The position numbers were made by a program, and so were the translations under genes. DNA of 44,864 nt from Alistipes sp. Its GTDB lineage: Bacteria > Bacteroidota > Bacteroidia > Bacteroidales > Rikenellaceae. Within the stretch, counting starts at the first letter, position 1. Each line of letters starts with the position of its first letter. Shown here piece after piece: positions 15,618 to 22,955 of this stretch. Below the pieces are notes generated by a model that saw nothing but the letters and a program-made list of their open reading frames with translations, was not told where the DNA came from and made no database searches. The stretch is from the NCBI GenBank assembly GCA_017631285.1, contig JAGBTO010000043.1, forward strand, positions 1-44,864, in the 5' to 3' direction.

Positions 15618-17834
15618 TTACTTTAAACGATTTAAAGTTTGTTCAATCTCCTTTTTAAGGGCAGAGTCGGTTGTTGCAACATTCTCAAGTCCAGCCACAA
15701 TCTCTTGTTTGCGATATGAGAGGTTGAACCAACCGAGAGCCTCGGCTGCTGCAAGACGCACCTCCTGTGGCTCATTTTCGTCAGCCACCAGAGCTACCAT
15801 CTGAGCCACCTGGTCGTGATAAGGTGAGTTGCGGAAGCCGCGAATAGCCGATATTCGACTACTTGGCTTTAACTCCTTGTTAAAGGCATCGTTCACATCC
15901 GAAGACTTCATCTTCTGCATGCGCGCTATACCCATGCGCAAATCATCAAAATAGCCCTTGATAGGGTATTGCGATTTTGCGATAGCATCTTCTACGACCT
16001 TCTCTGTACTGGCTTCTGGCATCACCTGCCACAAGGTGTTGAGTGTAAATATCACACGCTTATCTTCTGGGTGGTTCAATAGTCTGTCAGCACACTCGTC
16101 AAGGAGTGACTCATCGCCAATCATAGCTGCGTAGCGAGCAGCATTGCGACGTACAAGTTCGTAGCTGTCATACAGAGCCTCACCGACTGCTGTTACAAAC
16201 TCAGGACATTCTCCACCATAGCGAGAGAGTAATTTTAAACACTCCATACGCGTTGTGGCATAACAGCATGTGCGGTACTTCTCGAGCAATGTGTTAGCTG
16301 GCATCATATCCGCATCGGCAAGTGTTCGTAGAGCCAAACTCTGAACATCGGCATTTGGGGCATCGAGAAGAGCATTCCAATAGGCGATATTCTCGACCTT
16401 GCGTTTGTTGTTGTTTATGTTTCGTGTTACAATCTCCTGCTTTAGACTATTAGCATCGTTTGGTGCGAAATGGAACGCAGGGTCACCAATAATATGTCCC
16501 TCCAGTGTTGCTATCATGCGGTTGTACTGACCCACACGAATGCCATTCGAAAGCAGACCAAGCATTTCGTAAGTCCAACGATCCTGCAATACATTCACAG
16601 TATTACCCTGTGCTACAACTGTGCGACCTCGGCCAAATATATAGCTACCGGCAACATATCCATTTTGGTGGAATGAGCCGTTATAGCAAGCATTGAACAT
16701 AACAAAGCGAGGCATTGTACGTAACTTGTTTATCTCCTCCAGCACCAAGTCATCGTTGTTTGGATCATTCTTCTGGGTAGGATTGTCAAATTCCTCGAAG
16801 AACTTGTCGGTCAAGCGATACTTCTCCTTGAAATACTCTTTTGCACCTGCGACATCGCCATTCTCCTTGCGTTGCTCACGGCGTAGATAGTAATACACCT
16901 CATCACGCAACGCCTTTGCACGACGCTCAAAACCTTCAATAGGCTCTTCTCCATCCAAGTGTTGCTTGTCGGGAGAACCATGTTCATTGAAGAGCATAAC
17001 ATCAACTTCGGGACGCTGAATTTGGTCAAAGAGTTGTTCTTTGGCATTTTTCATGCGGAAGTTGAGCTGTGTCAGAGCCGCTACATTGTTGCTTGTTGCG
17101 AGTTGAGGGAACATCTCATCGATGGCTATACGCTCATCCATCCACGCAACTAAACAATCAGAATTATAAGCCGCACCAGCATAGGTTACTACGTGGTCAA
17201 TTTTCTCATTACGGCGACGCTCAGCCACAACCTTGCGAAGGTAGCGACTGATTGCTTCGTATTTGTTGCCGCCCATTTGCTCGGGGTAGATTATACGACC
17301 TGAGTAGAATGTAGGGTTTAGTTGCTGAGCAGAACTCTCTTTGAGTTTATAATAATAACGCAATGAGTTTGCCGAGTCACGTTTGATGTACTCAAACTCA
17401 AGGTTCAAATCGTCGTAAAAACGGTCTGACGTTACGGCAGTCTCCTCGATAGGGAAGCGCTCCTCGTTCATCTTGAAGGCTGTAGTCATGTGTTGTGCAT
17501 TCTGCACGCTTACGTATGGCACATCGCCAATGAATACAACACCTTCCAAAGGCATCTTCTTCAAGTTCTTCTTATGTAACTTCTTCAACTCCTCACGAAT
17601 CTGGTCGGGCGATGACCAATCGGCAGAGAGTGTATATACGGCTAAGCCGTCTCGCTCCAAGGCTTTACGGTATGCCTCCACCTCGGGGTGGCAGTTCTCA
17701 AACGTTAGCCTGTCAATGACGATAGCAAACGATGTTGCCTGCTTTTGTGTAGGTTTCACAATCACCGGTTTTGCCGTAGCTGCTGCGCCTAATACAATTG
17801 CTGAGAGCAATAAGGTTAAAAATATCTTCTTCAT
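15618..17834 (-). CDS. Gingipain-like (C25, clan CD) cysteine peptidase with HEAT-like C-terminal half, copy 2
   Basis: A 738-residue exported protein (signal peptide about 1-20, no lipobox). The N-terminal half matches the Peptidase_C25 layout, with an alpha/beta subdomain (GVVFIGDVPYVSVQ at about 100-113), the SDRFYDDL motif, and a caspase-like core. His285 in FNEHGS and Cys383 in MFNACYNGSF form the expected catalytic dyad. About 98 residues separate them, against roughly 33 in gingipain R, because of a long charged insertion. Residues from about 470 are helical repeats of HEAT type. There is no type IX secretion C-terminal domain, so periplasmic location is inferred. It is last in the operon, 6 nt after copy 1. 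The family call rests on motif order; activity is unproven. Confidence 0.75.
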   Translation of the reverse strand: MKKIFLTLLLSAIVLGAAATAKPVIVKPTQKQATSFAIVIDRLTFENCHPEVEAYRKALERDGLAVYTLSADWSSPDQIREELKKLHKKNLKKMPLEGVVFIGDVPYVSVQNAQHMTTAFKMNEERFPIEETAVTSDRFYDDLNLEFEYIKRDSANSLRYYYKLKESSAQQLNPTFYSGRIIYPEQMGGNKYEAISRYLRKVVAERRRNEKIDHVVTYAGAAYNSDCLVAWMDERIAIDEMFPQLATSNNVAALTQLNFRMKNAKEQLFDQIQRPEVDVMLFNEHGSPDKQHLDGEEPIEGFERRAKALRDEVYYYLRREQRKENGDVAGAKEYFKEKYRLTDKFFEEFDNPTQKNDPNNDDLVLEEINKLRTMPRFVMFNACYNGSFHQNGYVAGSYIFGRGRTVVAQGNTVNVLQDRWTYEMLGLLSNGIRVGQYNRMIATLEGHIIGDPAFHFAPNDANSLKQEIVTRNINNNKRKVENIAYWNALLDAPNADVQSLALRTLADADMMPANTLLEKYRTCCYATTRMECLKLLSRYGGECPEFVTAVGEALYDSYELVRRNAARYAAMIGDESLLDECADRLLNHPEDKRVIFTLNTLWQVMPEASTEKVVEDAIAKSQYPIKGYFDDLRMGIARMQKMKSSDVNDAFNKELKPSSRISAIRGFRNSPYHDQVAQMVALVADENEPQEVRLAAAEALGWFNLSYRKQEIVAGLENVATTDSALKKEIEQTLNRLK

Positions 17835-17840
17835 AACTAC

Positions 17841-20027
17841 TTACTTTTTTGATGTTAAGCGCGAATAAGCTCGTGTCACCTCGCGTGTGAGTTCTTCCGA
17901 CATGCCACCTTTATCCAATAATTGTTTACATGTAGCGGCAATCTGCTCCTTGTTTACCGATATGTTGAACCAAGCCAATGCCTCGGCCATCAGCACGCGA
18001 ATCTTCTCGGTCTCGGTTTCGTCAGCGAGAATCTTGCAGAACTCGTCAGTGAATTGGTGGTATGGGTGGTTCTTCAGCGCCGTGATGTAGAATGGACGCC
18101 AACGCTTCTCCTCTTTGTCGGTGAAGTTGCGTAGTGCCGATGGCTCGCCATTGTCGGCAGTCTTGGTATCTACAAAGCGAAGTATCTCCTCCTTATAACG
18201 CTCGGCATTATGGAATTGAGCCTTCTCGAAACGTTTGTCGATAGCGGCTATTACCTTGTCGCGGTCGAAACTTGCCAAGGCGAATGTAGTCTGGAACATC
18301 ACTCGTATAGAGTTGTTGTCCTTGATGTATGACTCAATAAGCAGAGGAATGAAGTCATCGTCACCCACCTGTCCCATGCGTGTCACGGCAATGCGACGTA
18401 TGAATTCATAATCATCGCTCCAAGCCTTCATCAATATGCGTTTGTAGTTCTCATCATCCAATCGTTCTGAAAGGCGCATGGCTGTACCACGTACCACAGC
18501 ATAAGGTGATTGCATATACTTTTGTAGCAGAAGCTCCGACGTTCCTTCGTAGTTGAGTTCCAAAAGTCGAATCATGGCTAAACACTGTACATCGGGCAAC
18601 TCATGAGATAGTTGCTCAATCCAGAATTTAGGGTCGTTATTATGCACTATACCATTGATATTATGCTTCTTGGCGTCGGCATGATGGAATGCAATGGTGG
18701 GGTCTCCATGGATATGCGACTCCAGGATGTTAATATGCTTTGCCCATACACCAATGCGTGCACCGTAGCCTAGCAAACCCATTAAGTCGTATGATGTCTT
18801 ATCCTGCAATACGTTTACGCTATTTGCCCAACCGATTACTGTTTTGCCCTCTGCAAAGATGAATTTACCAGCGATAAAGTCGTCGTTACGGAAGTCGCCG
18901 TTGAAGCAAGCATCGAAGAATACCATGCGTGCATTTGGACGAATATCATTTATCTCCTCGAGAATGATGCCTTGTTTAAGGTCAAGGATTGAATCTTTTT
19001 CAATCAGGGCCACCTCGTTGGCGTTCAAATGCCATTTAACAGAGTCTAATCCCCACTGCTCGGCCATCTTATTTGCCGATGCTGGGCTGCGACGATACAA
19101 CTCACGCAGGCGATACTCCATCTGCTCAATGTGTTGGTCAGTGTCGGCAGTTTGTGGATCTCCTGAAATATACATGCGGAAGTAATCACCGTGCTGGTGG
19201 TAAATCATGAAATCCAAATCGTCACGACGCAACTCTCTGATACAGTCATATTTGGTGTATGGTTCCATAGTGTAGCGCATAAAGCGGGCATTGTTGCGAT
19301 GCTGGAAGCGGTCGCCAAACTGCTCGTTTATAATTTGTTGTTCGCTACGCCATGCAACGAGTGAGTTCGAGTGTGAACCGTGACCTGTGTATGATACAAG
19401 TTTGTCAAACTCGTTATTCGACTTATGTTCAGCAACAGCCTTTTTTAAGTAAGCCGATATCTGCTTGTATGGGTCGCCATTGCTGCCTTGAGGCTTGATG
19501 CGGGCCGAGTATATATCGCACTCGATATATTGAGGCGACAGCGGGTTCATTGCAAAGAAGTGCATCAGACCTTGTGCAGGATGCTCCTCCATGCGGTCGA
19601 ATACCAAGTCGAAATCGTCGTAATAGCGATCTGAAGGAACAGAACACTCTTCGATGGGGTGTTTGCGCTCATCCATCTTGAATGCTGTTGTTAGGTGCTG
19701 AGCGCGCTGTATCATAGGAATTGGGATATCGCCTATAAATACACATCCTTCAAGTCTATGCTCCTTATACAGCTTCATTAGTTGCTCGCGTACCTGTTCG
19801 GGTGTTTCCCAATCGGAAGCGATGATAAAAGTTGGAAGACCCTCAGACTCGATTGTCTGTTTGTAAAGATTAATTTCAGCACGACACTTTTCAAGTGAGG
19901 TGTTGTCGATAATAACAGCAAACGAGGTTGCGCTCTCGGTCGAGGGTTTCTCAACGAGCTGAGCCTGCGCCATTGTCGCAAGGCTCAGCATTGTTGCTAA
20001 GAATAAGCTTTTTATTGTAATCTTCAT
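17841..20027 (-). CDS. Gingipain-like (C25, clan CD) cysteine peptidase with HEAT-like C-terminal half, copy 1
   Basis: A 728-residue paralogue of the following gene with the same architecture. The signal peptide is about 1-22 (ending MAQAQ). GCVFIGDIPIPMIQ and SDRYYDDF come next, then His279 in YHQHGDY and Cys374 in FFDACFNGDF. HEAT-like helical repeats run from about 455 to the C-terminus. Blocks shared with copy 2 include QHLTTAFKMDE, ILEEIND and SVNVLQD, but overall the two have diverged well beyond recent duplication. There is no lipobox and no type IX sorting domain. It starts 3 nt after the DUF6850 barrel gene. The inferred role is cleavage of a protein or peptide substrate linked to the operon's TonB receptor. 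Confidence 0.76.
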   Translation of the reverse strand: MKITIKSLFLATMLSLATMAQAQLVEKPSTESATSFAVIIDNTSLEKCRAEINLYKQTIESEGLPTFIIASDWETPEQVREQLMKLYKEHRLEGCVFIGDIPIPMIQRAQHLTTAFKMDERKHPIEECSVPSDRYYDDFDLVFDRMEEHPAQGLMHFFAMNPLSPQYIECDIYSARIKPQGSNGDPYKQISAYLKKAVAEHKSNNEFDKLVSYTGHGSHSNSLVAWRSEQQIINEQFGDRFQHRNNARFMRYTMEPYTKYDCIRELRRDDLDFMIYHQHGDYFRMYISGDPQTADTDQHIEQMEYRLRELYRRSPASANKMAEQWGLDSVKWHLNANEVALIEKDSILDLKQGIILEEINDIRPNARMVFFDACFNGDFRNDDFIAGKFIFAEGKTVIGWANSVNVLQDKTSYDLMGLLGYGARIGVWAKHINILESHIHGDPTIAFHHADAKKHNINGIVHNNDPKFWIEQLSHELPDVQCLAMIRLLELNYEGTSELLLQKYMQSPYAVVRGTAMRLSERLDDENYKRILMKAWSDDYEFIRRIAVTRMGQVGDDDFIPLLIESYIKDNNSIRVMFQTTFALASFDRDKVIAAIDKRFEKAQFHNAERYKEEILRFVDTKTADNGEPSALRNFTDKEEKRWRPFYITALKNHPYHQFTDEFCKILADETETEKIRVLMAEALAWFNISVNKEQIAATCKQLLDKGGMSEELTREVTRAYSRLTSKK

Positions 20028-20030
20028 CTC

Positions 20031-21623
20031 TTAGAAGGTTAAACCTGCTTTAACGATTAAGTATGTTCTGCCACCAAAGTTATAATCTTTAGGGCATGAT
20101 GTAGCTTTTGTATGGTCAATAGTGGCCGATACGAAGAGCGATGAGTTATTGCCTACGATACCTTTGCGTGTGTAACTTAATTCACCACCCACAGAGTAAG
20201 CATTGTTAAGTAGGAAGTGGTAGTCACGCAATACCATGTCGGTGTAAATTTTCGATTCAGCATGATTTCCTGAGTAACTGCGTGAACCGCCGAGGTTGTT
20301 TTTCAAGCCTCCGTTAACACCTGCCAGAATCATATTCTTGCCAAATGTGAAGTTTCTCTTCAGATTTGCTCCCAGGTAGATATTCTCAACCTGTTGCTCG
20401 CTTAAAGGCAAGTAATACACATCGGCCAACTTTTCGTAATTTATATTGACACCGGCCAACCAGCGATACGCATTGCCGCTATCTAAGTTCATGTAGTCGA
20501 GGTTAAAGTTTACCTGCTTGGTAGAGAAATTTGAACGAATATTTTTCGAGAGAATAACCCACTTAGCCACCTCGTGAGAGTTGTCCCATACTTGAACGTA
20601 CTCAATGCCGTCAATGCTACGGTCGTAGTATTGTGCCTTAGCAAACATGGTGTTGTTCTTGTCCAACTGCCACTTGAGGTTTGCCGAGAGATCCCAAATG
20701 TCCTCCTTTGTTGTACCAATCTTTTTAGGCTGAGTGTAGTTGTTGTTCACATCCTCAACAGCGAATGCATATTTTGCAGCGAGGAGCAACGAAAAACTCT
20801 CGCCAGCGAATGAGTATTGCAAGCCACCACCCAAAGAGTTTGCGTTGTAGTCACGCAAGCCTGAAAGCGTGCCACCACCAATCTCGCCAGCATCGTAGAA
20901 GCCTGGAGCTACAACCTCCCACACAGGCTGGGTGTTGATAGATACTGAATTCGCAGCCAGACCATCTTCGCGGCGTGAGAAATATTGGAAATTAGCACCT
21001 ATGGCATGCTTATTAGCCTTGAATACCAACGAAGGTGTCACAGTGAATTTCGACATCAATACATTAGGACGAGGGTCCATCTGTTTTGCACCTTGTGCAT
21101 TCTCATAATCCAAACCCAGACCGACAATCCAATGGTTGCCTAATATAGGCGTTGCACCCTTCATGCCGAGCTTGTAGCTCTGGTTAATCCAGTTGCTCAG
21201 ATTTTGGTCGGCAATGTAGAATGGTGTTCCACGCAATGGGTCGATAAGTGATGCATTGAACGACGCATCGCGTACTTTCTCGCGTGAGTAGTCGAAGTAA
21301 CCCCACAGGAACATACCCTTGAGGTTCTCCATCACGCCACCTCCATCGGTTGAGAAGCCGTAGCCGTTGTTGTTATCACCGAGTTGGGTACGCTTAAAGT
21401 CACCCTTTGTTTGGTTGTAATTAATGCCTAATTGGCTGTAATAGCTCATGTTGTCGAGCTGCGCACCTGCAGCGTTGTCGCTGTTCGAGAACCATAGACT
21501 CTCCATCTTCTTGCGCTCGATGCTTTGCAGTGAGCTCTCCTCTTGCTGTGCCAACGCTGCGGTTGAGATAAATGTCAGAGCAAGAGCGAAAAATGTATAT
21601 TTATTTATGCTTTTCATAATCAT
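20031..21623 (-). CDS. DUF6850-type outer-membrane beta-barrel protein
   Basis: A 530-residue exported protein (signal peptide ending TAALAQ near residue 25). Almost all the mature chain is alternating amphipathic strands, and it ends in LIVKAGLTF with a terminal Phe, as expected for an outer-membrane barrel. The sequence resembles the DUF6850 family found next to DUF4876 genes in Bacteroidota. Two in-frame ATGs (21623 and 21617) precede the same signal peptide; the second gives a more typical MKS start. It sits between the DUF4876 lipoprotein and the two peptidases. A porin-like or scaffold role for the complex is inferred only. Confidence 0.75.
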   Translation of the reverse strand: MIMKSINKYTFFALALTFISTAALAQQEESSLQSIERKKMESLWFSNSDNAAGAQLDNMSYYSQLGINYNQTKGDFKRTQLGDNNNGYGFSTDGGGVMENLKGMFLWGYFDYSREKVRDASFNASLIDPLRGTPFYIADQNLSNWINQSYKLGMKGATPILGNHWIVGLGLDYENAQGAKQMDPRPNVLMSKFTVTPSLVFKANKHAIGANFQYFSRREDGLAANSVSINTQPVWEVVAPGFYDAGEIGGGTLSGLRDYNANSLGGGLQYSFAGESFSLLLAAKYAFAVEDVNNNYTQPKKIGTTKEDIWDLSANLKWQLDKNNTMFAKAQYYDRSIDGIEYVQVWDNSHEVAKWVILSKNIRSNFSTKQVNFNLDYMNLDSGNAYRWLAGVNINYEKLADVYYLPLSEQQVENIYLGANLKRNFTFGKNMILAGVNGGLKNNLGGSRSYSGNHAESKIYTDMVLRDYHFLLNNAYSVGGELSYTRKGIVGNNSSLFVSATIDHTKATSCPKDYNFGGRTYLIVKAGLTF

Positions 21624-21641
21624 GTCTCATTTTCGGTTAAA

Positions 21642-22937
21642 CTACTCTGAAACTTTGCCTCCCCATGCTGGACGACCTACGTTGTAACGACGAATTGTTG
21701 GGTCGCTGCATACTTCGAAGTCGGCAGTTGAGTTGTTGGTATCTTGGAAAATTGGAGAGCCATCCTCGCGGTAGCTGTCAATCTTACGAGCTACGCTCTT
21801 GCCGTTATAGAAACCATCAACTGATGCCGCACCTGAGTCCAATACACCAGGGATACGCTTCATGTTCAAGTCGTTAGATGTAGGAATACACTCCGCAGCA
21901 TCCAAAATATCCTCAATAGGAATACGTGCATACTGCTGACCTGATGAACCTACCTGAGCCGATGTTGTTACACCCTCTTGCCAATAGTCTGAGCCGAACT
22001 CCAAATTCTTACCAGGCTGATAGAGCGCCATAGCAGGACCATCAACTGTTACCATCCACATCATCTTGTTGATATAGCCTGACCAGAATACGTAGGGCAC
22101 GTCGGGAATCTCGGCATTAATGCGCTGCTGATTACCTGTCCAGCACTCGAAATCTACGCTTGTAGTAGAGTTTACAATCGAAGTGCCACCTGAAATCTCA
22201 ATGTGGTTGGCAGCCTCCTGTGCAAATACGATTGACTCGCCTGGAGCCAAAGGATAGTCGTCGCCATCACCCTTAATCTGCCATACAGTAACGGCATATG
22301 CATAATTGTCTACGCCATCAACAGCTGGCCACTCTGGAAGAGTTGGAGTAGGAAACTCAGGAACCAAGTTAGCAAAGCACAAATGGTCGAGGTAAATTAC
22401 CTTATTGGTGTTGTTGTAAACCTCATAGAATTGGTCACGGAAGTACCAACCCTCGGAACCGGCATAGAACAACTCCTTAAATACAAGAGGTGAGTCCTTG
22501 ATGATAGGGGTAATCAATACCTCGGAAGTTGACTCAGCAGCCTCCTCAACTGATATATTCTTTGTGAGTGGAGTGTTTTGGGCCAAGCCGTTGAGGATAT
22601 AGTTGATACCCTCCTCTGATGGCAGGATGCTGCGTACAACGATATTATAGATGCCTGGGATAACATTTGCTTGGGCTATACCATCGGCGTTAACTTTAGC
22701 TTTGGTTTCAATCTGCTCGGCGAAGTTTACAAATGTTACTTCGAGATTCTGATACCAATCTGCTGGTGCTGCAACCTTATCACCCTCAGATGTTGTCAAC
22801 TCGCGGATGTTAATCTTATAAGCAACATCAATGAGCTCTACAACCTCTGCTTCGCGAGCCTCGTTCATCATCTCGGCGCACGATGTAGCAAATAACATTG
22901 CGGTGAAAGTTGCTATGTAATAAATATATCTTTTCAT
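21642..22937 (-). CDS. DUF4876-type lipoprotein
   Basis: A 431-residue lipoprotein (lipobox ATSC, Cys20). The N-terminal domain (about 35-145) looks like an immunoglobulin/transthyretin-type sandwich with KAKVNADGIAQANVIPGIYNI. The larger C-terminal domain includes KELFYAGSEGWYFRDQFYEVYNN, with features of the lamin-tail-like DUF4876 family. It lies directly after the TonB-dependent receptor (18 nt), the place SusD occupies in Sus systems. It may therefore act as a surface-exposed ligand-binding lid or partner. That role is inference from position. Confidence 0.78.
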   Translation of the reverse strand: MKRYIYYIATFTAMLFATSCAEMMNEAREAEVVELIDVAYKINIRELTTSEGDKVAAPADWYQNLEVTFVNFAEQIETKAKVNADGIAQANVIPGIYNIVVRSILPSEEGINYILNGLAQNTPLTKNISVEEAAESTSEVLITPIIKDSPLVFKELFYAGSEGWYFRDQFYEVYNNTNKVIYLDHLCFANLVPEFPTPTLPEWPAVDGVDNYAYAVTVWQIKGDGDDYPLAPGESIVFAQEAANHIEISGGTSIVNSTTSVDFECWTGNQQRINAEIPDVPYVFWSGYINKMMWMVTVDGPAMALYQPGKNLEFGSDYWQEGVTTSAQVGSSGQQYARIPIEDILDAAECIPTSNDLNMKRIPGVLDSGAASVDGFYNGKSVARKIDSYREDGSPIFQDTNNSTADFEVCSDPTIRRYNVGRPAWGGKVSE

Positions 22938-22955
22938 ACTCTTCTTACTTGTTTG

